Positions 8,426-16,975 of a DNA stretch of 64,000 bases are shown here, piece after piece. This stretch comes from Nonomuraea thailandensis (GTDB lineage: Bacteria > Actinomycetota > Actinomycetes > Streptosporangiales > Streptosporangiaceae), in assembly GCF_024172165.1 (NCBI RefSeq), contig NZ_JAMZEB010000002.1, positions 10,266,501 to 10,330,500 on the forward strand. Reading direction: 5' to 3'. The position numbers and the translations under genes were made by a program. Every line of letters starts with the position of its first letter. Position 1 is the first letter of the stretch. The notes beneath the pieces were generated by a model, which ran no database searches, was not told the DNA's origin, and saw nothing but the letters and a program-made list of their open reading frames with translations.

Positions 8426-9394
8426 GTGAGACGACCTCGGGCGCTGGTGCTGCCCACCTTGCCGGAGAGCGCGCTCGCCCGCCTGGGCGAGATCGCCGAT
8501 CTGACCGAGGTTCCCGCACGACCGAGCCTCGGCTTCACCGACGAGCAACTGGCCGACCTGGTCATCGAGACCGGCGCGACCGTGCTCATCACCGACGGCG
8601 ACCAGGTGCGCACGTCGGTGCTCGGCCTGCACCTGGACGTCGTGGCCAGCATGGGCCCGCCCGCGAGCGTGGACCTGGCGCTGGCGGCCGAGCGCGGGGT
8701 GACCGTCCTGCACGCCCTCGAGCGCGACTCCGAGGCGGTGGCCGAGCTGACGCTCGCGCTGCTGTTCGCGGTGAGCAGGAACATCGTCAGCGCCGACCGC
8801 GAGGTGCGCAGGGGGCGGGTCTACCACGCCCCCGTCCACCAGCGCAGGGTGCCTCCGGCGCAGCGTCACCGCGGGCGCAGGCTGACCGGGCGCACGTTCG
8901 GCATCGTCGGCCTGGGCCGGGTCGGCAGGGCGCTGCGCTGGCGGTGCGAGGGCCTGGGCATGAAGGTGATCGTCTGCGACCCGTTCGTGGCCGAGGCCAC
9001 CCACTCGCTGGCGGGGCTGCTCGCCGAGGCCGACGTGGTCTCCCTGCACGTGCCGCTCACGGAGGAGACGCGGGGCTTCTTCGGCTACCCCGAGTTCGGC
9101 GCGATGCGGCCGGGGTCGATCTACCTCAACACCTCGCGCGGAGCGCTGCACGACCTGCGGGCGCTGGTCGACGCGCTGCGCGGGGGCCAGGTGGGCGGCG
9201 CCGGGCTCGACCACTTCGAGGGCGAGTGGCTCGACCGCGCCCATCCCCTGACCCGGCTGCCGAACGTGGTGCTCACGCCCCGGCTGGGCGAGGCCACGGG
9301 GGAGAGCAGGGAGGAGCTGGCGGAGGCGCTGGTGGAGGACATCGGGCGGCTGCTGCGCGGGGAGCGGCCCACGCACGCGTACGCACCCGCGTGA
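8426..9394 (+). CDS. D-isomer-specific 2-hydroxyacid dehydrogenase-like protein, catalytic His replaced
   Basis: A 322-residue NAD-binding protein of the D-2-hydroxyacid dehydrogenase family. The Rossmann motif GIVGLGRVGRAL is near residue 158, and the catalytic Arg region NTSRGALHDLRALVDAL is intact. The usual C-terminal TPH-x-G motif reads TPRLGEATGES, so the general-acid His appears replaced by Arg. The Glu region is also altered (FEGEWLDRAHPL). The enzyme may therefore use another acid, have a different reaction, or have lost dehydrogenase activity. It starts with a GTG 55 bases after the TetR gene. Confidence 0.82.
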   Translation: MRRPRALVLPTLPESALARLGEIADLTEVPARPSLGFTDEQLADLVIETGATVLITDGDQVRTSVLGLHLDVVASMGPPASVDLALAAERGVTVLHALERDSEAVAELTLALLFAVSRNIVSADREVRRGRVYHAPVHQRRVPPAQRHRGRRLTGRTFGIVGLGRVGRALRWRCEGLGMKVIVCDPFVAEATHSLAGLLAEADVVSLHVPLTEETRGFFGYPEFGAMRPGSIYLNTSRGALHDLRALVDALRGGQVGGAGLDHFEGEWLDRAHPLTRLPNVVLTPRLGEATGESREELAEALVEDIGRLLRGERPTHAYAPA

Positions 9395-9422
9395 AGATCC
9401 TGTCGGAAGGGCGGGCGGCGGG

Positions 9423-9725
9423 TCAGGCGAGCTGGCGGACGCGCGTTGGAACGCGCCAGCTAGCGCGATCAAGAGAGATGTCCAGCCGCAGGTCACCCCG
9501 CTGCCTGCGCAGCCCCGGCACCCGCACCCTGTCGTGCACGTCGAACCTGCCCCGATGCGGATAGCCGAACCCCAGCTCACCCGGCAGCACCCGGAGATCG
9601 TCACGGTTGCCGCAGCGCGGGCACGTCCACGAGACCAGGTCCAGGCCGCGGTTGTAGTCGGAGCAGGCGCTGAAGTACTCGTCCGGCCGGAAGCGGGACT
9701 CGCAGGCCAAGCAAGGGATCAGCAT
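9423..9725 (-). CDS. Small zinc-ribbon protein of unknown function
   Basis: A 100-residue protein starting at ATG 9725, preceded by GAGGAG at a good distance. It has two CxxC knuckles, CLAC near residue 5 and CPRC near residue 34, the pattern of a zinc ribbon. The C-terminal half is rich in Arg and Asp (RGRFDVHDRVRVPGLRRQR), which suggests nucleic-acid or protein contacts. I do not recognise a named family. It is isolated, facing the dehydrogenase-like gene. Confidence 0.6.
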   Translation of the reverse strand: MLIPCLACESRFRPDEYFSACSDYNRGLDLVSWTCPRCGNRDDLRVLPGELGFGYPHRGRFDVHDRVRVPGLRRQRGDLRLDISLDRASWRVPTRVRQLA

Positions 9726-9877
9726 GGGGTCCGCTCCTCGGGACGATGTTTCGGTACGCATAGAGATACCGCGCGTCACTTGTCCGCCGCTTGCAGAATG
9801 CTTGGGTGCTTAAGTAACAGTATGAGCACTGTCGGTATCAGATCATGCTCGTGAGCCGGCGGTGAAAGGATGCTCCT

Positions 9878-11281
9878 GTGGAACGACTGCGCCATCACCT
9901 CCTGGAAACCGGATACACGATCGACGGCGTACGCGAACGCCTGGGCAGCATGGCGGCCTCGGCGCTGGCCCGCGAGGAGCTGGTGCCGGCCCTGCGCGCG
10001 ACCGCCGACGGCGATCCCCTGGGCACGCTGATCAGGCTGTGGTGGCTCGGCGTCCCCGTCCCGGCCAAGTCCGTGGCGCCGGAGGTGCTCGAATCGGGGC
10101 TGGTCGAGACCGACGGCGACCAGGTCGCCGCCACCGTGCACCTCCAGCCCTGGGAGACCGGGGGCTACCTCGTCTCCGACAGGAAGGTGCGGCCCGGCGA
10201 CCCCGGGCTGCGGCCCGACCACGTGGTGGGGGCCGGCGGCGCCTCGGCCAACCTGGCCCAGCTCGTCACCCGCCGCCCGGTGGGGCGCGCGCTGGACCTG
10301 GGCACCGGGTGCGGGGTGCAGGTGCTGCACCTGGCGGGGCGGGCCGAGCGGATCGTGGCCACCGACCTCAACCCGCGCGCCCTGGAGCTGGCCCGGCTGA
10401 GCTGGGAGCTGTCCGGGGTGGGCGACGTGGACGCGCGCGCGGGCTCGATGTTCGAGCCGGTCGAGGCGGAGTCGTTCGACCTGGTCGTGAGCAACCCGCC
10501 GTTCGTCATCGCGCCGGCCCGCGCGGGCAAGCTGACCTACCGCGAGTCGGGCCGCGAGGGCGACGACTTCTGCCGCGACCTCGTCCGCCGCACGCCCCAC
10601 CACCTCAACCCCGGCGGCCAGGCCCACTTCCTGGCCAACTGGCTGCACGTCGAGGGCGAGGACTGGCACGACCGGGTCGGCGGCTGGCTGGGCGAGACCG
10701 GCTGCGACGCCTGGGTGGTGCAGCGCGACGTGCAGGACCCGGCCGAGTACGTCGAGCTGTGGCTCAGGGACGCGGCCGAGCAGGGCACGAGCGCCTACAC
10801 CGAGCACTACGACCGGTGGCTGGGCTGGTTCGACGAGCGGCGGATCGAGGGCATCGGGTTCGGCTGGATCACGATGCGCAACTCCGGCACGCTCGACCCC
10901 GTCGTGCGCGTCGAGCACCTGGCCCACCAGGTCTCGCTGCCGGTCGGCGACTACGTCGACTCCGTGGTCGACGCGATCGCCGCCGCGCACCGGGCGCAGG
11001 GGCTCGACACCGCGCTGCTGCGCACCGCCGACGGGCTGCTCGACGAGCGCATCGGCCTGCCGGGAGCCGAGGACCCGATCCGCATCGTCCTGCGCCAGAC
11101 GCAGGGGCTGCGGCGCAGCAGGGAGGTCGGCACGGTGGAGGCCGCGCTGGCCGGCGTGTGCGACGGCGAGCTGGCGCTCGGGCCGCTGCTCAACGTGATC
11201 GCCGAGCTGGTCGGAGACGGTGAGATCCCCGACTCCGACGCGGTCAGGCCCTTGATCGCGGAGGGTTACTTCCTCCTTTAA
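9878..11281 (+). CDS. Class I SAM-dependent methyltransferase (N5-glutamine/rRNA MTase-like)
   Basis: A 467-residue protein. The SAM-binding motif I is LDLGTGCGVQVLHLAG (near residue 139), and the catalytic NPPF is in VVSNPPFVI (near 208), as in HemK/PrmC and N6-adenine enzymes that modify planar amide or amino nitrogens. About 130 residues precede the SAM domain and about 170 follow it, longer than PrmC, matching a large actinobacterial family annotated only as methyltransferase. It starts with GTG. The target (protein glutamine, rRNA or tRNA) cannot be told. Confidence 0.85.
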   Translation: MERLRHHLLETGYTIDGVRERLGSMAASALAREELVPALRATADGDPLGTLIRLWWLGVPVPAKSVAPEVLESGLVETDGDQVAATVHLQPWETGGYLVSDRKVRPGDPGLRPDHVVGAGGASANLAQLVTRRPVGRALDLGTGCGVQVLHLAGRAERIVATDLNPRALELARLSWELSGVGDVDARAGSMFEPVEAESFDLVVSNPPFVIAPARAGKLTYRESGREGDDFCRDLVRRTPHHLNPGGQAHFLANWLHVEGEDWHDRVGGWLGETGCDAWVVQRDVQDPAEYVELWLRDAAEQGTSAYTEHYDRWLGWFDERRIEGIGFGWITMRNSGTLDPVVRVEHLAHQVSLPVGDYVDSVVDAIAAAHRAQGLDTALLRTADGLLDERIGLPGAEDPIRIVLRQTQGLRRSREVGTVEAALAGVCDGELALGPLLNVIAELVGDGEIPDSDAVRPLIAEGYFLL

Positions 11282-11330
11282 TCGGGTGTTGATCGGACGT
11301 CAACCCCGGCGGTGGATGCTGTGAGCCAGG

Positions 11331-11368
11331 ACACGGACCTGGGGGGTTCGAGGGCCGTGTCAGGTCCG
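11331..11368. other. Mutually exclusive inverted repeats downstream of the methyltransferase gene
   Basis: CGGACCTG (11334-11341) pairs with CAGGTCCG (11361-11368), while the overlapping ACACGG (11331-11336) pairs with CCGTGT (11355-11360). Both cannot form together. They lie in the 259-base gap between the methyltransferase and SARP stops, where I see no gene. They could be a terminator region for the convergent genes. Confidence 0.3.
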
Positions 11369-11540
11369 GCCGGCCGTCCGCAAGTGAGGCGGCTAGCCGT
11401 TGCGCGGAGCATCCGGATAACCGGGCCCCCTAGCGACGCGCGACGGTCAGGATGGCCGGCCGGGCTGAACACATCCAGATCTCCTAGGGACAGCCTTGAT
11501 CAACCATGTGTGGATGACACGTCTGGACGACGAGCTGTAC

Positions 11541-14500
11541 TCAGGACTCGACGACGGGCCCATCGCCGGCGGGTTCGGGAGTGGAGAGGCTGTCGAGCAG
11601 GACCTTGAGATCCCCGGCCTCGGGAGCGCCGAGGCGGGAGAAGATGTCGAAGGCCTGCCGTAGACAGTCCAGGCTTCTCGTCGTGCTGCCGAGACCGCGC
11701 AGCGCCTTGCCCAGCACGGTGAGGGAGAGCGCCTCGCCGTACGGGTGGCCGATCTCGCGGGCGACCACCAGCGCCTGCTCGGCGTGGCGGACGGCGTCGG
11801 GATACCGCTCGGCGGCGATGAACGTCTCGGCCAGCCGGGAGCACACCCGCTGCTCCCAGACGCGCTGCTTGCTGGCGCGGAAGAAGGCCAGGCACTCGGC
11901 GTGGTGGTGCACGGCCTCGGTGAGGCGGCCCACCCTGCTCAGGACGATGCCGAGGTGGTAGCGGGCGCGGGCGGTGCCGGCGCCGCTGCCGATCTCGGTG
12001 AAGATGGCCAGGCCCTTCTCCGCCGCCGCGATCGCGTCCTCGGCGCGGCCCAGCCCCAGGTGGTCGCGGGCCGAGTAGCTGAGGACCAGCGCCTCGCCGG
12101 CCGGCACGCCGTTCTCGCGGTACCACCGCATGGCCGCCTCGAACAGCGACAGCGCCTCGGTGTGGCGGCGCTGGCGGCCGACGACGACGGCCAGGGCGTT
12201 GAGCACCTCGCCGGTGACGATCTTCTCCTGGCGGGCCCGCGACAGCTCGTGCACGATCCTGAAGTGCTGCTCGGCGTCCTTGAGCCGGTTGTCCGCGAAC
12301 AGCACCCGGCCCAGCACGTAGCGGGCGCGCAGCTCGCTGCCCTGGTCGGCGTTGCGCTGCGCGGTGGCCAGCACGGCCTTGGTGCTGTGGTCGAACTCGC
12401 GCGTGTGCGTGCCCGCCTCCAGCAGCGGCTCCATCGCCACCAGCAGGTCCGCGGCGGGCAGCAGCTGCTCGGCGGTACGGGCCGTCGCGGCGGCCTGGTC
12501 GATGGCCGCGAACAGCGAGTCGCCCTCGGAGATCAGCCAGGCCACGGCCTCGTCCACACTGGTGAAGGTCAGGCCGCTGCCGACGACCACGAGGTTGGCG
12601 GGGATCATGCTGCCCTCGTAGGCCAGGGTGTGCGCCGACTGGGCCGAGGCCAGGTAGAAGCCGAGCAGGCGGCGCAGCGCCATCGTGCGGGCCTGGGGCC
12701 GCTCGCCCCTGTCCAGTGCCCGGCGGGCGAACAGCTTGAGCAGGTCGTGGAAGCGGTAGCGGCCGGGCGCGGGCGCCTCCAGCAGGCTGGCGTCCACCAG
12801 CGACTCCAGCACCTCCTCCGCCTCGAACATGCTCATCGACAGCACGGCGGAGGCGGCCCCGACGGAGATGTCGGGCCCGTTGGGCAGCGACAGCAGGCGG
12901 AAGGCGCGGGCCTGGGTCGAGGTGAGCTGCCCGTACCCGAGGGCGAACGTGGCCTCCACGGCCAGGTTGCCCACCCGCAGCTCGTCGAGGCGGCGCTGCT
13001 CGTCGGCCAGCCTGGGCACCAGCGAGGCGACCGTCCAGGAGGGCCGGGCGGCGAGGCGGGAGGCGACGATCCGCACCGCCAGCGGCAGGAACCCGCAGGC
13101 GGCCACCACGTCCATGGCCGCGCCGTGCTCGGCCGCGACCCGCTCGGCCCCGGCGACCGAGGAGAACAGCGACAGCGCCTCGTCCGGCTCCATCACGTCG
13201 AGGTCCACGAGCTTGGCCGACGGCAGGTCGGCCAGCTTGCCCCGGCTGGTGACGATGGCGGCGCACCCGGGCGTGCCCGGCAGCAGCGGGCTGACCTGCG
13301 CGGTGTCGCGGGCGTTGTCCAGCAGCACCAGGATGCGGCGCTCGGCCAGGATGGAGCGGTAGAGCGCCGAGCGCTCCGCCGGGGCGTCGGGGATGACGTC
13401 CGGCGGCACGCCGAGCGCGCGCAGGAATCCGCCCAGCGCCGACTCGGGCGCGAGGGCCTGGTCGGTGTAGCCGCGCAGGTCGGCGTAGAGCTGGCCGTCA
13501 GGGAAGACGTCGTCCACCAGGTGCGCCACGTGCACGGCCAGCGTGGTCTTGCCGACGCCGCCGATGCCGGAGATGGCCGCGATGGGCACGCCCTCGGCCA
13601 CCGGCTGGGCCGACAGGAGGGTGCGCAGGCGTACCGCGACCTCCTTGCGGCCGGTGAAGTCGCTGACGGCGGCCGGGAGCTGGGCGGGGCGCGGCAGCTC
13701 CAGCGCGGGCTGCTGCTGCTGCTCCTCCTCGTCCGAAGGCTCCTCCTCCTCGGGCACCTCGGCGGCGGCGAGGGTGGGGTCGGCGGCGAGGATGCGCTGG
13801 TGCAGGGCCGACAGCTCGGGGCCAGGCTCGATGCCCAGCTCGTCGATCAGCGCCTCGCGGGTCTCGGTGAAGACGTTGAGCGCGTCGCCCTGGCGGCCGC
13901 AGCGGTACAGGGCCAGCATGAGCTGGGCCCGCAGGCGCTCGCGCAGCGGGTGGTCGGCGGTGAGCGCGATCAGCTCGGACACGACCTTGGCGTGGTTGCC
14001 GAGCTCCAGGTCCACGTCCATGAGCGTCTCGATGACGCTGATGCGCCGCTCGACCAGGCGGTCGCGCTGGTGCTCGGAGTAGGGGCCGACGGTGCCGGCC
14101 AGCGGCTCGCCCTCGAACAGCGCCAGCGCGGCCCGCAGGGCGCGCGCGCACTCGGCCGGCTTGCCGGCCTTGCGGGCGGACTCGGCCTGCTGGATGCCGC
14201 GCTCGAAGCGGGTCAGGTCGAGGGAGTCCTCCGGCAGGCGCAGCGCGTAGCCGCGGCCGATCGAGGTGAGCAGCTCGGGGCGGGAGCGGGCGGGCCTGTC
14301 GGGTTCGAGCACGGTGCGCAGCCTGGAGACGTACGTGCGCAGCGCGCCCAGGGCCCGCGGCGGGGCCTCCTCGCCCCACACCGCGTCGATCATCTCGTTG
14401 GGGGTGACCGCGTGGCCCTCCCGCAGGAGCAGCATGCCGAGGATGGAACGCTGCAGCGGGGTGCCCAGGTCGAGCTCCTGGCCATCACGCCACGCGCGGA

Positions 14501-14552
14501 CAGGACCGAGCACGGCGAACCGCAGCCCGCTCTCAACGCTCTGACCAGCCAT
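11541..14552 (-). CDS. AfsR-like SARP transcriptional activator (winged helix-BTAD-NB-ARC-TPR)
   Basis: A 1003-residue regulator. Domain order: OmpR-type winged helix (about residues 10-95), bacterial transcriptional activator domain (about 100-250), an acidic Gln/Glu-rich linker (EEEEPSDEEEQQQQ, near 270), an NB-ARC ATPase with Walker A GIGGVGKTT near 330, and C-terminal TPR-like helical repeats. This is the layout of AfsR in Streptomyces, which activates secondary metabolism on direct heptamer repeats. The ATG at 14552 is preceded by GAGG and gives the family start; a TTG upstream is less likely. No biosynthetic cluster adjoins it. Three direct heptamers with 11-base spacing lie about 95-125 bases upstream, which suggests autoregulation. 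Confidence 0.9.
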   Translation of the reverse strand: MAGQSVESGLRFAVLGPVRAWRDGQELDLGTPLQRSILGMLLLREGHAVTPNEMIDAVWGEEAPPRALGALRTYVSRLRTVLEPDRPARSRPELLTSIGRGYALRLPEDSLDLTRFERGIQQAESARKAGKPAECARALRAALALFEGEPLAGTVGPYSEHQRDRLVERRISVIETLMDVDLELGNHAKVVSELIALTADHPLRERLRAQLMLALYRCGRQGDALNVFTETREALIDELGIEPGPELSALHQRILAADPTLAAAEVPEEEEPSDEEEQQQQPALELPRPAQLPAAVSDFTGRKEVAVRLRTLLSAQPVAEGVPIAAISGIGGVGKTTLAVHVAHLVDDVFPDGQLYADLRGYTDQALAPESALGGFLRALGVPPDVIPDAPAERSALYRSILAERRILVLLDNARDTAQVSPLLPGTPGCAAIVTSRGKLADLPSAKLVDLDVMEPDEALSLFSSVAGAERVAAEHGAAMDVVAACGFLPLAVRIVASRLAARPSWTVASLVPRLADEQRRLDELRVGNLAVEATFALGYGQLTSTQARAFRLLSLPNGPDISVGAASAVLSMSMFEAEEVLESLVDASLLEAPAPGRYRFHDLLKLFARRALDRGERPQARTMALRRLLGFYLASAQSAHTLAYEGSMIPANLVVVGSGLTFTSVDEAVAWLISEGDSLFAAIDQAAATARTAEQLLPAADLLVAMEPLLEAGTHTREFDHSTKAVLATAQRNADQGSELRARYVLGRVLFADNRLKDAEQHFRIVHELSRARQEKIVTGEVLNALAVVVGRQRRHTEALSLFEAAMRWYRENGVPAGEALVLSYSARDHLGLGRAEDAIAAAEKGLAIFTEIGSGAGTARARYHLGIVLSRVGRLTEAVHHHAECLAFFRASKQRVWEQRVCSRLAETFIAAERYPDAVRHAEQALVVAREIGHPYGEALSLTVLGKALRGLGSTTRSLDCLRQAFDIFSRLGAPEAGDLKVLLDSLSTPEPAGDGPVVES

Positions 14553-14579
14553 GCCCTCTGTCTCCAAGCCAATGGAACG

Positions 14580-14593
14580 ATTTGTTACCAAAT
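14580..14593. promoter_or_regulatory. Inverted repeat upstream of the SARP gene
   Basis: ATTTG (14580-14584) and CAAAT (14589-14593) flank TTAC, just before the chosen SARP start, in an AT-rich patch unlike the surroundings. A TATCAT on the minus strand nearby could be a -10 element. Confidence 0.3.
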
Positions 14594-14646
14594 GATAGAT
14601 CCATCACTGCTCGTCACCTAGATCCAGGTAGATCGTTCATCTGTGC

Positions 14647-14677
14647 GTTGATCCGCCGTTGATCCGGTGTTGAGCCC
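14647..14677. promoter_or_regulatory. Three direct heptamers at exact 11-bp spacing (SARP-type binding site)
   Basis: GTTGATCCG at 14647, GTTGATCCG at 14658 and GTTGAGCCC at 14669 repeat with a period of exactly 11 bases. SARP activators are known to bind direct TTGA/TCGA-type heptamers spaced 11 or 22 bases apart near the -35 region. The site lies upstream of the SARP gene, which reads leftwards, so autoregulation is the natural reading. Confidence 0.6.
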
Positions 14678-14756
14678 GTCCTCGGATGCTGGTGGTCGGA
14701 GCTTCACGTGATACGCATCGCGGGGGCGTGTGTCATGTAGAGGCCACAGGGGCGGG

Positions 14757-14796
14757 AAAAAATACCGGCCCCGCCCTTCAATATCGGGCGGGGCCG
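14757..14796 (-). terminator. Intrinsic terminator of the acetyltransferase gene
   Basis: An 11-bp GC stem (14766-14776 with 14786-14796; core GGCCCCGCCC/GGGCGGGGCC) and a 9-base loop are followed on the minus strand by a run of six T (complement of 14757-14762). It lies 16 bases past the stop of the leftward acetyltransferase gene. This is the clearest Rho-independent terminator in the window. Confidence 0.85.
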
Positions 14797-14811
14797 TCGG
14801 TGAACGGTTTC

Positions 14812-15456
14812 TCAGGCTGCCTCGACCAGTCCGAGCCTCATGAGCAGCCGCTCGCGTACGAGCGGCCACTCAGAGTTCAGGATCGAGTAGAACGCGGTAT
14901 CTCGGACCGTGTTGTCGGCGCCTCGGCTATCCGCTCGCCGCACCCCGTCGAAGTGTGCGCCGAGGGCCTCGATGGCGGCCCGGGATCTGGTGTTGCGTAC
15001 GTCTGCCTTCAGAGTGATGCGGTGGACGTTCCAGGTCTCGAAGGCGTGCGAGAGCAGGAGGAACTTGCTCTCCCGGTTGACACCCGTGCCCTGGGCGCCG
15101 GCGCCCAGCCAGGTGTAACCGATGTCGGCCACGGACGGAACGTCGCCCACCGCACCGCGTGTACCCGGAGGCCAGGGCATGGGGCCCTGCCAGTACTCCA
15201 GGTGCATGAGACGGGTGGCACCGACCACGCGGTCGGTGTGCAGCCACCGGATGGCGAAGGGCATCGTGCGGCCCTCCGCCTGCTCAGCCATGGCGGCCTC
15301 CACGTAGGAGACAACCTCGTCCCGGCCGTTCGGGACGCGAGTGAAGGTGTAGGTGGAGCGGTCTTCACTCGCCGCGGCGACCAGGTCATCGACCGCCGCG
15401 AGGCTGAGAGGCTCCAGGCGCACGAGGCGCCCGGACAGGGTGACAAGAGCGGGCAT
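14812..15456 (-). CDS. GNAT family acetyltransferase (RimJ/RimL-like)
   Basis: A 214-residue acetyltransferase. The N-terminus LSGRLVRLEPLSLAAVDDLV and the C-terminal block VHRITLKADVRNTRSRAAIEALGA match the RimJ/RimL group, which acetylates protein N-termini or amino-group small molecules. The pyrophosphate loop reads GAGAQGTGVN. The ATG at 15456 has no good ribosome binding site; a GTG two codons upstream is the alternative. It ends in front of a strong terminator. Substrate unknown. Confidence 0.85.
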   Translation of the reverse strand: MPALVTLSGRLVRLEPLSLAAVDDLVAAASEDRSTYTFTRVPNGRDEVVSYVEAAMAEQAEGRTMPFAIRWLHTDRVVGATRLMHLEYWQGPMPWPPGTRGAVGDVPSVADIGYTWLGAGAQGTGVNRESKFLLLSHAFETWNVHRITLKADVRNTRSRAAIEALGAHFDGVRRADSRGADNTVRDTAFYSILNSEWPLVRERLLMRLGLVEAA

Positions 15457-15609
15457 GAGCACATGATGGGGGTTGCCTGACGTGCACGTAACCAGGCCGT
15501 GCGAACCAACTTTTCGCGGGTTTTCTCCGCGTGGAGTTTTCGCAGGTCAGAGGCCCCTTTTGGGGGATGGTAAACCCGCTCTTGGGGAAAGATTCGCCTA
15601 ACCGTGACC

Positions 15610-16896
15610 CTAGCCGCGACAGGGTGCGGGAACGAGCGCGCGACGCGGTCTCGGCGCGGTGCCGTGGCGGCTCTGCGACAGCTCTCGCAGACCCGTCGAG
15701 AGGAAGTCGAGATTGTCGGCGATCCACGGCAGCCGGAGCGGATCCGCGCTGTTCAGGGCGGTCAGGCGCTCGTCCGCGGAGTCGCCGTAGAGCAGGCTCA
15801 CCGCGACGCGCACCCGGGCGGCCGAGGGGTCGTCGCCGAAGGCGTGCCCCGGCAGGACGCCGATGCCGTGCTCCTCCAGCAGGAGCTTGGTGATCTCGGC
15901 GGAGCCGCCGAGCCGCAGATGACCGAGATCGGGATAGAGATAGAAGCCGCCCTGCGGCTCCGGGACGTCGGCCCCGGCCTCGACGAACCTCTCGTACACC
16001 GCCCGCGCGACCAGGCCGTGCAGCCGGCGGCTGCGGGCTATGCGCTCGGTCAGCTCGGGCGGGTCGCCGAAGGCGTAGGTCGCGGCCTCCTGCACGGGCG
16101 CCGCGGGCGCCGACCAGATCTCGCTGGCCACGGCGAGCAGGCGCGTACGCAGCAGGTGACCGTTCTCCGGCAGCCTGGCCACGCCGATCCGCCAGCCGCC
16201 CAGCGCCAGGCTCTTGCTCAGCCCGGTGGTGATGATCGTGCGCTCCGGCGCCAGATCGGCAGGCGAGGTGTACGGCAGGTCCGGGTCGTGCACGAGGTCG
16301 CGGTAGATCTCGTCGGAGATGATCGTCAGGTCGAGTTCCCTGGCCACCCGCACGAGACGGGCGACGGTGGCGGGCGACGCGAGCCGTCCTGTCGGGTTGT
16401 CGGGCAGCGTCACCAGGATCGAGCTGACGGTCCTGCCCTGCGCTCTGGCCCGGACGACCTCCTCGGTGACCAGGTCCGGGTCGGGCACTCCGCCTTCTCC
16501 TGATGGTGCGGGCACCAGGAGAGGGCGGGAGCCGACGAGATCGGCCTGCGCGGCGTAGCTGACCCAGCTGGGCATGGGCAGGACGATGTCTCCGCCGATC
16601 GCCAGGAGCAGGGCGTACAGCAGTGACTTGCTGCCCGGTCCGCTGACGACCAGCTCGGGGTCGGTGACGAGCCCCCGTCGTGTCCAGTAGCCCGCCGCCG
16701 CGGCCCGGAGCCCGGACGCCCCCGCGACCGGCCCGTAGCCGTTGCATTCGGAGGCGGCGGCCAGCCTGTCGCGCAGCGCCGGGTGGACGGGCAGACCGGC
16801 CTCACCGAAGGCCAGGTGCAGCACGCGCTCCCCGGCGCGTCGTCTTCGTTCGATGTCCTCATTCGCCGCCAGAGTGGCGGACAAGGTAACCGTCAT
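15610..16896 (-). CDS. PLP-dependent aminotransferase class I/II
   Basis: A 428-residue fold-type I aminotransferase. The PLP lysine lies in TTGLSKSLALGGWRIG, and substrate-pocket and phosphate motifs such as SGPGSKSLL, LPDNPTGRLA and ISDEIYRDL are present. This is the aspartate/aromatic aminotransferase branch. The chosen ATG at 16896 gives MTVTLSATLAANEDIE, where homologues begin; a longer frame upstream would overlap the divergent LysR gene. It is divergent from that LysR gene with 79 bases between, so the LysR protein is its probable regulator. The amino acid used is not readable. Confidence 0.88.
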   Translation of the reverse strand: MTVTLSATLAANEDIERRRRAGERVLHLAFGEAGLPVHPALRDRLAAASECNGYGPVAGASGLRAAAAGYWTRRGLVTDPELVVSGPGSKSLLYALLLAIGGDIVLPMPSWVSYAAQADLVGSRPLLVPAPSGEGGVPDPDLVTEEVVRARAQGRTVSSILVTLPDNPTGRLASPATVARLVRVARELDLTIISDEIYRDLVHDPDLPYTSPADLAPERTIITTGLSKSLALGGWRIGVARLPENGHLLRTRLLAVASEIWSAPAAPVQEAATYAFGDPPELTERIARSRRLHGLVARAVYERFVEAGADVPEPQGGFYLYPDLGHLRLGGSAEITKLLLEEHGIGVLPGHAFGDDPSAARVRVAVSLLYGDSADERLTALNSADPLRLPWIADNLDFLSTGLRELSQSRHGTAPRPRRALVPAPCRG

Positions 16897-16975
16897 GTTT
16901 GTCACGTTCCCAGGGTGGTTGGATGAAGGCATCAGCACAAGCGAGGCTTTTTGTGGGTAGGCATAAGGAAGTCTG

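Noticed and set aside
11341..11360. GGTTCGAGG that resembles a tRNA T-loop
   Set aside because: The flanking bases do not form the five-pair T-stem, and no acceptor or anticodon arm is found around it.
11745..14621. 950-codon open frame on the plus strand under the SARP gene
   Set aside because: Antisense shadow of the SARP gene with low-complexity Gly/Ala/Gln composition and no motif.
15463..15609. CCCC-TTTT-GGGG and similar pairs between the acetyltransferase and aminotransferase
   Set aside because: Very short stems without a T-run in the right place; expected by chance in this composition.
16897..16975. GATG-AAGG-CATC in the aminotransferase/LysR gap as a LysR site
   Set aside because: Only 4-base arms; too weak to claim, though the gap probably holds a LysR site.
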